Shown here piece by piece: positions 1 to 12,480 of a DNA stretch of 64,000 nt. Numbering within the stretch: the first letter of the stretch is position 1; each line of letters begins with the position of its first letter. A model generated the notes under the pieces. That model was not told the origin of the DNA. It saw nothing but the letters and a program-made list of their open reading frames with translations, and made no database searches. The translations under genes were made by a program, and so were the position numbers. This DNA comes from Penelope pileata (lineage: Eukaryota > Chordata > Aves > Galliformes > Cracidae): assembly GCA_013396635.1 (NCBI GenBank), contig WBMW01005650.1, forward strand, positions 4,396,247 to 4,460,246, in the 5' to 3' direction.

Positions 1-469
1 CCATGTAGATAACATTGTATTGCCCCCCGGGTGGCAAAGACTGGGAGAGTTTGAGGTCATAATATGAGGTTTCAAACTGAAATTAATCCTCAACCCATTT
101 CCTTGATGTTTGTCACTATACTTCTATAATGACAGCATAGAAATATCCCTTTAAAAACGACATTTTCATTTGGGTACCAGCCAGCAAATTCGTTCCATTG
201 GCTTGGTCAGACTACTAATGTACGTACCTGTAAATGCAGACCCAAAGATTGTGATGAGGATTGGTGCTTTGAGCTCAATAAACTTCTGATGGAAGCTAGA
301 AGCAAGGTTGTCAGCCACTTCAGAGATGCAGAATCAGGCCAACAGCAAATTTTGAGGTACAGCTGTTTTGTGAGCATAGCAGATGCCGATTGATTCATTA
401 TTTATAATAGCACATTCTGGATTATGAATACAGATAAAAACTCTGCAAAAGCTATTGAAAATGGCAAGC

Positions 470-487
470 TTTTTTTTTTTTTTTTTT
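470..487. repeat. T18 homopolymer tract
   Basis: Eighteen consecutive T are followed by ATAAAATACC. It could be the decayed poly(A) of an old minus-strand retroposed copy or simple slippage. No retroelement body is recognisable beside it, so slippage is the plainer reading. Confidence 0.9.
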
Positions 488-1485
488 ATAAAATACCTGG
501 GGATACTGCATTTCAAAAGTATTCCAGAAGTAAATCTCAGTATTAAGGCCATTTCCATAAGTTTTTTATGTTAAGCCTCTTTAGCTTAACAATGAAAACA
601 CTTAACTTCACAGTTTGACAGAGAAATGTATTAGCAAATGTCATGGAAGGACTATGTCATGCCAGTAATTCATTCTCCTTAGAAAAATTATCCAACAAAG
701 TCTTTATGATTTGTGAGAGGAGTTGAACCAAAATTAGCTGTCAAATAAGTCACTGAGCATAATCACTTTTACCCTTTTTTGTTTGAAATATCTATGAGCA
801 TCCAATAGACATACCAGTGTATTTTCCATCATGTTTCATATTTCAGTATCTACAAATAGCTTGTTGTGAATATCTGAAACTCGATCTATAAGAAATTGAT
901 GAATTATATACTTCTGCCGCATTTTAGTCTCATGAGGATATACACTGGAAGTAAGTTAGGTAAAGTCCTTTGTAACAGTGAACGAAGACATCGTGGGGTT
1001 ACACCAGCAAGCAAGTTTTTATGGGATTTTGGATGGCTCCTTTGATATACTAGGTGCTCACTAATAATAAACAGGGAAGGAACTTGAGGGGTAACACAGC
1101 TAAAGTGACTCAATCAAAGTAATTTAAAGATGGGAGAGTTACAGGGGAAAAGAAATCCCAGACTTAGAGAACTTCTATACAATGGCGGGACTAACATATT
1201 AGGTGGCTGTTACTGAAAGAGTTAATTGTGTTCTAAATTTGGTATTTGTCTAATATTTCAGTGAGCCATCTCAGCCCACTAACATGGCAGAAAACTGCAC
1301 CAGCCATTCTCAACAAAGGAAGTTTTCTGGCAAGGCCAATTAGTGCTGCCTTGTCAGGTATTGCTGTTCTTTAATGGATGTAAATTATGTTATGCAAATG
1401 TTATGCTAAAATAAATGTTGCTGGTGGTATAGAACAGAATTTAATGTTAGTACTATGGGACAGTATGGGTCTCATTACATTAAGC

Positions 1486-1499
1486 ACGTGGTACCACGT
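1486..1499. promoter_or_regulatory. 14-bp perfect palindrome containing an E-box
   Basis: ACGTGGTACCACGT reads the same on both strands. Its left half overlaps a full CACGTG E-box (1485-1490), the core bound by bHLH factors of the MYC, USF and CLOCK/BMAL1 class. The right half gives CCACGTC, a near-match. Two CpGs survive in otherwise CpG-poor DNA. Function is inference from the motif alone; no promoter is visible nearby. Confidence 0.35.
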
Positions 1500-4400
1500 C
1501 TGCATTTGGACTGGTGATCTAACAAATCATCTAGTATTGCATATATGGTGATCAGGTGTGCAGTCTAGGCTTTCCTTTGGGGGAATGTAATTTATTACCA
1601 TGTTAGTACCAATATTAAGTAAAGCTCATACACTCTGGGCATTCACTGAAACAGTCCATAAAACAAATAAGGATGGCTGAACCAAAATGACCTCTGAAAG
1701 TCAATCTCGGCACACCTTTTTCTGAGCCTTTTCTCACTTCCTGTCACAAGTAACTTTGGTTGCTTATTTAAATAAAAGTGAGTTAAACAGTATTTGAGGT
1801 GGCTGGGGACACCATCGAGGGCACAGCTTCCGAAGTGCAAGTGAGGAAGAGTGAGTGCTTGAAGAGTGACCCCAAGAAGAGCTAAAGCCTGAATGTGGCC
1901 TTTGGTGGGGTAGCTCTGAGAGGGGCAGAAAATTCCCTGTGGCTTCTGACAAGCTCACAAATATTATAACTTCCCATTAAGGCCTTCAGCCAAGTGTTGC
2001 CTCATTGACACCATTTGTATTTAAATGCTGCCAAGAAGTTTGAAAACATTTTTTATAAGTTAAAATCTCATTCTAGGAAGTTTCCATTTGGTATTTTAAA
2101 TGACAATTTACTTCTGTCTCTGACACTTTGTCTCAAATATTTCAATGAGCAATGAAGTCACAAATGTCCAAGCATTTTTAGTGCTTTTCCAGTACTTCTG
2201 TGACAACTGAAATTGTTGTTTATCTTACAAATTGAGAGTCTGTGATTGCAGTTACTTTTAAGCTTCATTTTCTGGGGTGCAAGAGAGGTCATAATGACTA
2301 CATTTTCAGAGTAAATATGTATTTCTGCCCAGAAATTCAGATTCCAGCTTCAGATTTAGTACCTAAAAGATCACCCAAAGTCTTTGACAGTTGTGATGTA
2401 GACACCTCTGTTCATGGGCTCATCTTCAATGGAGCTATATGGGTTTATATCAGTTAAAAATCGTATAGTCTGGGCCACACAAAATAGGAGGGATTAGTCT
2501 TTACCAGGGTGACAGGACTATGCAGCCTCATGGCATAGCAAAGAAAGCTGACATTATTAGAAAAAGTCAATGCTCAAGAGAAGTAAAAATAGAATAGGGC
2601 ACCTCCGCCAGTTTCTGGTCTGAGAAAAGAATGACGCTAAAAAAAACAGCAGTGAATGTCTTTAACAGCTATAGATTAGAGAGTGAAAGTGGATCTAAAA
2701 ATCTTACTTTTTCAAGGAGGTGTTCAATACTTACCCGGTAAAGAGATCACAGACTTTTAAAAGGATTAAACCAATGATTACACTAAAATGGCAGTGCCAC
2801 TTAGAAACAGCCTTCTGAATCACAGAGGTTGAAGGAAGGGCAATAAGGAACAAGCATGAAAAAGGCTAGTGCTAAAGGGCAATGACACTAGGGGAGTGGG
2901 GAGAAGGCTTGTTTTTTTAACACCAGTAGTGGGAATGAGTATAAAGAGTTTGCATTGACATTGATAGTCGTTAAGACAGAGATACTGTTAGGAGGATGTT
3001 GTGGGGCAAAAAAAGAAATGAAAGAGCTATTTATTCTTGTTCATAAAGATGTATTGAAAGCATTTTGAATCTCCTTGAAAATTACAACAGGTAATTTTAG
3101 TAATCAGTAAATACTATGTGATGTATAGTCAATGTTTGTAGGAAATAGAATAATTAGAATGCTACATAGCCTACAGTATGTATAAAGATGCACATGAAAA
3201 GTGAGGAAACAACAGTTTTTACGCATGGCATTAGAAGTATGTTGACTTTAATGTAATTAAATTGCTTTCTTTAGAATGAAATATTACTTTTTGAATAAAC
3301 ATTTCTGTGTTATGTCATTAAGATTATTGAATGATAAAAAACAGGGAATATTTGTTCCTAAGAGTTTTATTTTTCATGTATGAAGGGACTTTGAATGGTA
3401 GAGCAGAGATGGCCTTAGAAATCCAATTGACAAAGCCACTATTAAAGCAAGAAAGGAATTTAGATGGGATTTGTTCAAATGCCATGTACTGTAGAAAGCA
3501 AACAGTCTAATCCATTGTGGTGATTCTGGTAGGAAATAAAAATGCTTAGGCCCATAGGATTACTTTATTTTAAGAACAAGGCAGAAAAGAGGGAAATTCT
3601 GTCTAAATCCATTCATTTTGGAAATTAATTGCCTTGAAATGACAAACCCCTTGAAAAGGAATGTCACTTGGAGTCTGATCCAGAACCCACCGATGTCAGT
3701 GACTCCACAGACTTTGTGGGATGGATATTGTGGAAGTGGTCTAGAAAACTTGGAGTTAGAGAAGTTGCTCGGTGCCCTGCTACACTGCGCTGTTTTCCAT
3801 AATATGGGCATAGAGCTTGGACATACTGTCACGTATTTAGATTCAAGTCTAGAGCACATTTCTTGAATCATATTTTTCAGCTGCTGCAAATGTGAAAAAA
3901 AAGGTCCAATGTTAGTAGGGCTAAACTCAAGTACAAGCTTGGCCCTTGTTTGTAATGGCCCTTTTTGGCTGTTCATGACAGATCAGCTGAAGAGGTTCTT
4001 TCTTATCTCCTAAGTGTGTCATTTCTTTTAGTACTGTGTGCCAGGAGTGGGCATGCTGAAGTGACACAACTTGAAGCACTGAAAGTCAGATGTTCTCAAG
4101 CACACAGCTTAATCATGAACCTGATATAGAATTGAATACCCTGTTGTTAGAAAACCAAGCGCTCTCTATTGTTAGTCATGAATTGCCCTGTATCAGACTT
4201 GAAAGATACTGTTGCTGCATTTGTTACACTGCAGTTGTCTGAAATTTTTCATGTGGAAAGTTTTCCAATTGAGAGATAGAGTTGTGCCAAAAAGCATTTT
4301 TAATGAAAAATGTCAGTTCAATTGGAAAAAAATCAATCATTTAAAAACATTGGAGGACTTTTATTTTTTCTTTTGGTTCAGCTTTTAAGAAAAATGAAAA

Positions 4401-4797
4401 TGCGGCCTTGCACAGTTATCTGTGTCCTCAGAGCTGGGGAGAGCACTCTGCCTCCTAGGAAGACTTGCCCTTTTCCCATGAAATGGAGGACATTTTTCTC
4501 AGGGATGCCACTGACACGATTTTCCCACAGTCATGGCTGAAACTGTGACTTGCATCCATTTGGAGTGTAAGCAGAAACATCTACTTGCCAAAAATAAAAA
4601 ATAAATAAACTGCATTTGAATAGGAAATGCACCTCCCCAGGTCCTCTTTAAGCGTGTTTAAATGAGGCAGGTTGTCACTTAGAGCTCTCACAGATATGTC
4701 AGCCAGGGAATCGGTATTCATTAATGATTCTTTTTGGCATTCGGAATATATATTTCCTCTCGAAGCCCCCTTCCAAACACCAGCTAGCTTATACACA

Positions 4798-4925
4798 GTA
4801 TCTCAGGTAAGTAAGGTAAGACTTTCAACTCCATTTTATGAAAGAGGAAGCTGATGAGCAGAGAGGTCATAATGGCTTGCTGAGGTCCTCTCTGTGAGCA
4901 TCCCGTGGTGAATCTGTAAGGATTT
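4798..4925 (-). mobile_element. MIR-like CORE-SINE remnant
   Basis: The plus strand reads like the reverse complement of the MIR core. It shows CTCCATTTTATGAAAGAGGA, then GATGAGCAGAGAGGTCAT, then a GGCTTGCTGAGGTC block. These sit in the order and spacing of the familiar MIR stretch 'cattttacagatgaggaaactgaggcacagagaggt...cttgcccaaggtcac', recalled from memory. The flank CAGTATCTCAGGTAAGTAAG fits the adjoining 'cctatgaggtaggtac' part. The copy is heavily diverged, has no visible target duplication and lacks a clear tRNA head. MIR remnants are old, amniote-wide and inactive; any role here would be incidental. Confidence 0.65.
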
Positions 4926-7324
4926 TTTTGCTCCCTATTCTGAACTCAAATAAGGAGACAATGCTGCTACTTTATGCCCCAAATGCTCAATAAGCAGTGA
5001 TCAACTGAGAATGCAGAGACTCGCATTTTAAAGCTATGAGCTTAAATAGAAAATCTTAAAAAGCAATTCTAAACTTAACTGAGGGTGATAACTAATATAA
5101 GGGTTGGATAGCATAGAAAGTATCGCAGATAGCTGGTGCCTCAGTTAAGTATTTCTATATTAGTTATGTCAATGTTTGGTTCAAAGGAATTGCAAGGATT
5201 GAATTGTGTTTTACAGCCTCAGCATTCTTGAATATGGAGGAAGGTTAGATACTGAGATCTTTAGACGTCCTGTAGTTTTCCAGCAGTGTAAGAGAGCAGA
5301 CACTGTGCCCGAAAGGCTTTTTAAACTGACTGTGGACTGTTACTGACTAAATGCTTGGTTTAATTTGTGTGCCATTCTCTGCAAAGTGTCCTGATTTCAC
5401 ATGGTATGAAAGAAAACTGTTAAGGTGCTGAGAGAGGTGACTAATTAACGACTGTGAAAGAGAGAGTAAAATCCAGTCAGCCTTTGTAAAGGGTTAAATG
5501 GCCAGATGAGATGTCCTTTCTGTGAGAGGGTATGGAGCTGAGATATACTGCCTGCAGCTTCTGTACTCAGTCTAAAGGAAAGCAGTTTTAAGGTGCTCCT
5601 AATTACTTGTCAATGGGGGATCTATGTATCCCCTGATCGGGGTAGAGATTTAAAAGGCATCAGGATTTTGCCCTCTTCCACTGGCCTAACACAAACTATC
5701 CTTGAGAGGATCACAGCAATTCACTCTGTGCTTTTTTTTTTCCCCTATTCTTCTCTGTAAGTCTAATGCCAATTACACTATCTTTAACACTTCCAATTTT
5801 AATGAAAAGAGGAGAAATAGCAACTCTGTAGGAACATTTCAAGGGGATTCTCATCCAATATAAAGACAATAGCAGAAGACACTGATGTGTAAATTGTGGC
5901 CAAGAGGTAAAAGAGAGAGAAAGAAAAGAGAGAGAAATTGCAAAAAAGGTTTTAATATAGCAGAGCACAAAGCACCTCTTTCTAATCTCACACTACTTTT
6001 ACTCCAGAGTAATGAAATGAGGGCTCATGTGCAAAAGTCAAACAACACAGGGATAGTGTTTCCTACTATACAAAACAAACAGCGGTCTTCTGAGAAGAAA
6101 GAACAAAACTGAAAGAGGGCAAGTAATAGAATTTCATGTTTCCAAGCTGTCAAGAATTGCCCTTTGATCAGTTTTATCAAAAGCTGCCCTGATTGTCTTC
6201 AACTAGGGCTGATTTTGAAAACATTAACCCTCCAGGGTTCTGTTTTGTTTTCTACTAAATCTAAAGGCAGTGCAGTAAAAGGGTCATTGGAACTGGGTGT
6301 AGATAACATTTTACAGCCTGATCCTTTGAGATGTTGGATCTCTCAAGGTAATGCAGTTCAAGGGTTCTTAGCAGCTTTCTTAAAGCTTAGGAAACATGTT
6401 TTGAAAAGGTTGATGAAATCTACCCCACTTAAGGTATTTACAAGGAATGGCCAGATTGTCTTCTATTTTGCCTTTATAAGTTTGCAGTTGAGGAAAATAT
6501 GTCCTCCAGCTGATTAAGAGGAAAGGTGTGTTTCCAGTTTCAATACACTTTGTAGTACTGCTTACCTACCCCAGAAAGGCTAAAATAGAACTAGAGGAGC
6601 AGAGATGGGTGACAAAGAACAGAATGCCTTTTGTTCTCTGACACAAAAATATGGTAAAGAATACAATAAAATTGGGAGTGGTATTGGGATGGAAGTTCGT
6701 CATGGTGGAAGCATAAGTCAATATCAAATTGAATTATCCAATGGTAGGAATTAAAAAGAAAAAGAAAAAAAACGGTCACAAACAGATTAGTTAAACTCTG
6801 GAGCTTATTGCTGTAAGACAGGATAGAGATCAGAATCATAAGTGGGTTAAAAAGGTATCTAGACAAACTCCTTGATGAAAGATGTTAGAACTTACAGAAA
6901 TACAGTCTCTGGAAGTCCCTAAGTCAAAGCTTCCTGATAACTGGGGAACTACATTGGAAAAAATATCTGTATATTCTTTTCTTATATATATATATCACAG
7001 CTGGAATTCTGAGTTAGATGTACTTTTGGCTCAATACCACTGTTATGTTTCTAGGAAGCAAACAAATGTTGAATGCTGCTTGCAACTTCTGGTGCTGTTT
7101 TTTGTAAACAACATTGTCTGGAAAAAATTGAAGAAGTAAAATTTTTAAAGACCAATGAGTGATTCATATGTATCTTGGATTGCAATTATAAGGAGACTCC
7201 CTGTATGTCTCCTCTGGGCATATTGTCATTTGCAGTTAGAATGCAGATGGACTGGCTCTTTGGTTTCAAGGCAATTATATAGTAGCTACAGTTTGAGCAG
7301 AGGATAAGAACTGGCTTTGCTGTT
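4926..7324. other. Non-coding DNA, no gene seen
   Basis: There are only short unrelated frames (up to 117 codons at 6164-6517 on the plus strand, unrecognised). A 29-nt pure purine tract, mostly GA, lies at 5909-5937, and a short AT dinucleotide run lies near 6983-6996. Nothing indicates a promoter or exon. Confidence 0.7.
5909..5937. repeat. 29-nt uninterrupted purine (GA-rich) tract
   Basis: Every base on the plus strand from 5909 to 5937 is A or G, with several GAGA runs. Such tracts can bind GAGA-type factors or form triplex DNA, but here it most simply reads as a low-complexity stretch. Confidence 0.85.
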
Positions 7325-7425
7325 GGACTATGCATCTTCTTCAGCCATGGGCAAGTCACTTCAACAGAGAGCTGCAAGTTTTGTCCCTGAATGAAAGGAG
7401 TTAAAGCCCCTACTTCTACTTACAC
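7325..7425 (+). mobile_element. Probable MIR-like SINE core remnant
   Basis: The stretch CATGGGCAAGTCACTTCAAC, then AGAGAGCTGCAAGTTTTGTC and CCTGAATGAAAGGAG, follows the plus-strand MIR core. That core is recalled as 'cttgggcaagtcacttaacctctctgtgcctcagtttcctcatctgtaaaatgggg', and the copy keeps roughly its order and spacing. The 5' tRNA-derived part is not clear, though AGAGGATAAGAACTGGCT upstream may be its trace. The identification rests on one good 15-base block and weaker flanks, so it is less sure than the copy at 4.8 kb. Confidence 0.45.
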
Positions 7426-7812
7426 ACAGCAGATTTAAAACACTTCTTCCACTTTGCCACATCAGCTAACATGCCTAGAAATATCTAAAGCATTGGATGA
7501 AAGCGCTCTCAGGCCCAGGCTCTCCAAGTTTTGTGCACACTCACCCTTCCTTGCATTCTTGACATGGGACAAGTACCAAATCACTCAAGTTATTCACAAG
7601 GGTGCTGTCCCCATCTCTTATGCAGTGACTGCCTGGGAAATCCATCTTCTCTGGTAATGGGACTTGTCTCATAGTTAAAACCGTGGCAGAACAAGATCTT
7701 CCTGAGGCAAGAAAATTATACTATAAATTCAAGGCCTCCTATCCATAAAGTGGAAATTTCCAGATGTACTGTGAAATCAAATGCGTCTCTGGCATGTGTT
7801 TCATAGCTGAAG

Positions 7813-8373
7813 ATGTTGAGTGAAGGTTATTCATCCTATGTGGAAAGTCTGGGCAAGAACAGCCCCAAAGCAAATGAGCTTGGATTTGACTGCCTCTGTC
7901 CAGACTTGAAAACAGATGCTCAACAGGATGTCAGGAGAGAAGAGATTGCTAATTTCATAGTTAAAGGGAGTGTTCTGGAGAAATTCAGTATGGAGACCAT
8001 GCCAGCCTTCAGTCAGGAAATTCACATCCTTGTTTCCATGATTTACACAAACTGGGTTCAGATGAAGTCTCTGGGTCGCAACAGGAAAGGCTGGCTGATG
8101 ATCAGAGCTTCACCAGCCTTCAGGAGAAAGAAACATGTCACTATGTGGAGAAGCTCTTTAAAGGCCGAAGGGACCATTACTGCCACTGATCTGTTCCTTT
8201 TTTTTTTTTTTCCCTTGTCACAGTGTATCCCACATACTGTGGTATTTGATGGCCTCCTCTGCAAAGCAACATGCTCACTGCTTGAACGAGAAAAAACTTA
8301 CTGTTGTATACCGATAGGTTTGCACGCATGCTTGAGTGAATGCTTGAGAGCTATTATGGTTAGTTTTGATTGA
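7813..8373 (+). other. Unrecognised 186-codon open frame, coding status unproven
   Basis: This is the longest frame in the window. I recognise no domain, signal peptide or membrane segment. The first 125 codons are of mixed, fairly normal composition. A T14 tract (8198-8211) then translates as a run of Phe and is followed by CCCTTGTCACAG, which looks more like a splice acceptor than coding sequence. At the AT content here a frame this long is unlikely by chance (my rough estimate is well below one per window), but local GC is higher than average, which lengthens chance frames. It could be a lncRNA exon, an old pseudogene, a diverged repeat or chance. Confidence 0.15.
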
Positions 8374-11300
8374 CATAAGTTACACTGAAATCATTTTAAC
8401 ATAGTTTTCAATAAACCTAGATAGTACAGCACAGAAACTGGACAAGAATGGCTCTCAGGTTAGTCTATCCTTGGATTTCCATATCCTTGGATCCTTGCGT
8501 TTGGTTAGGAATAGGTTTTTTTACTCTGAAATCTCACATTTTTTCCCTTCTACTTTGCCAACAGGGAGCACGTGGTTAATGCTATTCAGTAAAAGATGCC
8601 TGTTCTGCTTAAAGCCCTGCTCTGCACATCTGGTGTTACTGTTTGAAACAACACATGGAGTTTTGTTGTAGAAAGCTTGTTCTGGTAAGTGTTTCATGAC
8701 ACCTGTTCTAAAGATTTCCTCAGCCTTATGTCTGGGATGCCTGAAATATGTCTAAAACACCACTCTCAGCACAAGGAATGTAAGGTAGATGTATATAAAT
8801 GCTTATGTGTGCTTATGTGTGAAATGTGAAAATAATACCTCCTCTGCTTTGTTTCCTGAGCCTGATGTGCTTTCTGAAGGGGTTCTTACCAAGTCAGCTT
8901 TCAGATCTAAAGTTTCCTTGGGATTGCTTGGGGATTCTACTCAGCTTGTGATCTAACCCACTCTGCTCCCAGAGCTGCCTTGCTCCTTAACTTTCTGTGG
9001 ATTTTCCTGCCTTTGTAAATGCTGACATCCACTCAGCATGGCCATTTATGAATCCTCTCTACCCACCTGGTAAGGAAGGCTGAATAACAAAAGTTCCAGG
9101 ACTTCACCATATTTGTTATCAGGCCAAAATGCATTTTTTCTGCCAATCTGTATATTGCTCATATCGCAGAGTGATGCTTTTTAACACTGGGATTAATACA
9201 TGCAGATTAGTGGTTCTATTTGAGCTAAAAGCAATGGTAAACAAATCCTTTTGAGGATATAATGGAATTGGTGGCAAATGCTTCCAGCTGTCTTTTGAGG
9301 GACGCTACAGAAAATAGCTGTTTATTTTAATAGTTAGAATTGTACCTCTAATAAACATCTTCAGATTTCTGTTGTGTGGTGGACATGCAATTCTAGAAAC
9401 AGGATTATTTGTTTAAATTAAGCATAATTAAGAAAGAAATGATGCAAGATTTATTTGGAGGACAGTGGTGTAACATTCTGTCCTTGCTCATTTTAAAGTA
9501 TTTCCACTTGGTGGAATGAGTCTTACAATCAACCTGGAGGAAACAAATCCCTAGTGAATTAGATGAAAACGATTAGGGTGATACTAATGACTTATTGCCA
9601 ATAGAAAATGGCTCTTTAAAGTCTCATATGGAAAAGGACCAAATGGACAGAACTAGACTTTCTACAGACCCCAGCTTTTGAGAAAAATACTAATATTCAG
9701 CACCTCCTAATCTACACTGTCTGATGTTGTTTTGGTTATTTCAAAAGCTTCAAGATTTTTCATTATATCTACAGATAATGGAAAAATTTGCCCTTACCTG
9801 GAGACCGGACAATTTGTATTAGTCACTGGAAGTAATAGACAGTAGTGTAAAAACACTTAGGTTTATAAATATCTTTCTTCTAATGTATTCTTTTGTGTGC
9901 GTGAGTTCTTTATATCTCTTTGTATCTCAGTTCATTTAATGTTTTTCTTGGGGTTCAGTTCATACTTTGAAAACTGTCTTAGTTTTTGCCTTCCCTTGGT
10001 GTGCCTCCATATATGCCTTTGAACATCAGCAGTGTGAAAAAGATGGGAAAACTAACTTAAAGGCCTGAGATTGTGCTGTAACTTTCCTGTTTGTACACTT
10101 GCGTCCAGTGGTGTACCTCGCTGTATCAAGACTCCTGATCAGTGTGAATTTTGAGGTTCTTATCCATCAGTTTGAATGTTACAAAACTCAGTGTAATAAT
10201 TCAGTGAATAGTTGATCCTCTTTTTCACTTCTAGCTGAACTGTTAATTTCTAATTAGATTTCAGGGATAAATGTTTCTACACTCACTTTTAATACTTTTG
10301 GAACAAACTTCATAATTATTACAAGAATTATCAGATTTCGTTTTCAGTTGATTTATAGATTAGCTATCCCTGGTGCACTGTACTTAGTCAGTTTAATGAG
10401 AAACCACAATTCAGCTGATGAAGACTGATTCTACAACTCACTGAGAGTTTCTCCCAAGCATGATAACTGCCACCAATTTCATTAGGATTTGACATTACTC
10501 ATTGTTTTCCAAAGATCCTCAAGAGTAGTTCTTTGTTTGTGTTTATACCATATTAAAATAACTATTGTAGGAATTGTAATTCAAGCTCTTGTATAAATAT
10601 CTGAGAAGTGTCGGTAATAAATAGTCCTAATTAGCAGACAGAAATAAAGTAGTTTAATCTAAACTGCATGAGCACAAGAAACAGATGGGCTTTAGTGCAA
10701 ATAATTCTCTTTTTTTATAGCAAGCTCTTTTTTTTCTTTTTAATATTTATCATTGGAACTGAACTTTTTATTCATCAAACATGTTTTCAGTGAATTGCAT
10801 GTTTCTTGCTCAAATGTTCCTAAGGAAGATGTGGCTCTTGTTAATTAAATTAATCCATTTTAATTAATATTTGTGCCCAGGAAGTGAAAATCTTAATTTG
10901 GTTCCTTCTTCTGTTCCTTTGGGAAACATGAGCTTCTATATACGTAGAGAGGATTTAGCCCTTTTGAACCAAACAAAACATGTTTTTTAAACAGACTTAC
11001 TCATAATTTTCTATTAATAACAGAATATTATCAGAACATGATATTAATAGACAATATTAATAGATTAATTAGATATTAATATAAATAACACAGTAGAACA
11101 TCAACATTATTAATAGACATTCAGTACAGCATTTCTACAGCTCATCCACAAATCAAATCTGTGGTCTGATTCAGTTAGTCCAGTGTTTCCAGTGTGTGTA
11201 GAACTGCCATGCGTTTGCTGTATAGTGCGATGTATTTGTGAAGTGGGTCATATACTTCAGAAGAGCATCAGACTGATTTTGTGCATATACAATACGGCTG

Positions 11301-12356
11301 CAGAAAAACTGGTTTTTTGTTGTTACTTTTTTTTTTTCTTTTTCAATTTAGAAACTGCAGTTGTGCACCCAGACTGTACGAGTCCATTTGTGTGTACACA
11401 CCAAATCTTAGACTTTACTGTCTACATGCAACCTGGCTGTGCTATGCAAAACCAACAAGTCTTGGCCTGGGCAGGAAGCCTTTTCCCCAGCAGCTTCAGT
11501 CTGTGCATATCTTAGCTGATGCTGTGTCTGCTTACATAATTCTGGAAACACATAGGACGGTCCTAATTCAAACTGTGAGTTCTCCAGCAGAAAGTGCAGT
11601 TCCCCTGTACTCTGCATTTTGTCCAGTGGTACATAATCACCCAATCCTGTCGTCAAGGCAAAGGACTGGGTTAAAAAAGAAAGTAATTTCAGCATCAGTT
11701 TCTTGTCCTTCAGGTCAATGAGTCTTGCTCCTCTCTCTCTCTAGCTATGAGAGCTGGACAGCATGGGGCTGCTTTATATTCTGAATTGTCACAAATAGCA
11801 CTTAGTATTCACTAAAAAGCTATTGATCTCTCTCCCTCAAGTCCTAAACCTACTTGTAAATCAGTACCTCACATTGAGTGAAGCACTGGAAAATAATAAG
11901 AAAGTCTGAATTCAACAGTTTCTCTGAAAAGATGCTAGACCCCTTACCAGTGACCACTGCTGTTGACCTAATGTCCCATCGGTACTGCAGTCCACAGACA
12001 GGGTTGCTGGTTTGATTAAAAGTGTTACCAAGTGAAAGATTCAATTTCACCTTGTACTTACATCCAAAATGACATGATACTGTTCAGAGCTTGACTTTGT
12101 TTGAACTCCCATCTGGCTGGTAAACTTCAAAGAACACTGACAACTTTCACAGATCTGATACCAGAGGAGATGTCAGCGCTGTTATGTAGGCACACTGTGG
12201 AGGAAAGAGGCACATTTCTGAAGTTTAGTTCAGGCTTGCAGGTGTCTCAGCTAACATCTGAGGTTGTTTTGCAGTTGTTGGTGAGCTTTCAGGGATAGCT
12301 TCTTCCTGAGCCTCCACTGACTGCTGGAGAAGCTTGAGGTCCTACCTTCATAACTG

Positions 12357-12385
12357 CTGGATGCGTGAAGCTGGATGCTGTGAAG
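12357..12385 (+). repeat. Short imperfect tandem duplication
   Basis: CTGGATGCGTGAAG is followed directly by CTGGATGCTGTGAAG, two copies of a 14-15 bp unit differing by a small indel and a substitution. It is a slippage-type duplication with no wider array. Confidence 0.75.
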
Positions 12386-12458
12386 CCTCCTTTCCCTTCA
12401 TCTCTCATCTCTCTCCAGGAAGATTATTCTTTTCAGACTGATTCAGATATGCTTTCAG

Positions 12459-12480
12459 GACCATGCCGAGGAGCATGGTC
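12459..12480. repeat. 8-bp stem inverted repeat
   Basis: GACCATGC and GCATGGTC pair perfectly around the 6-nt loop CGAGGA. The stem is too short to call a structured RNA; it is noted because it lies inside a locally repetitive segment in which CAGACTGCTTT recurs about 42 bp apart. Confidence 0.6.

Larger units (their letters stand above)
1..4797. other. Non-coding AT-rich DNA, no gene seen
   Basis: I see no gene here. Open frames are all under 140 codons and unrecognised. A plus-strand frame open from about position 130 to 393 has ordinary-looking codons but starts straight after a stop, lacks a good early ATG and matches nothing I know. The stretch from about 2560 to 3100 is purine-rich on the plus strand. 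A T18 tract and an E-box palindrome are listed separately. Confidence 0.7.

Noticed and set aside
3560..3976. 138-codon minus-strand frame
   Set aside because: No recognisable domain, overlapped by an unrelated 82-codon plus-strand frame, and no exon context.
11183..11721. Two overlapping plus-strand frames of 110 and 146 codons
   Set aside because: They run through a T-rich tract in different frames, match no family, and their lengths are within chance expectation for the whole window.
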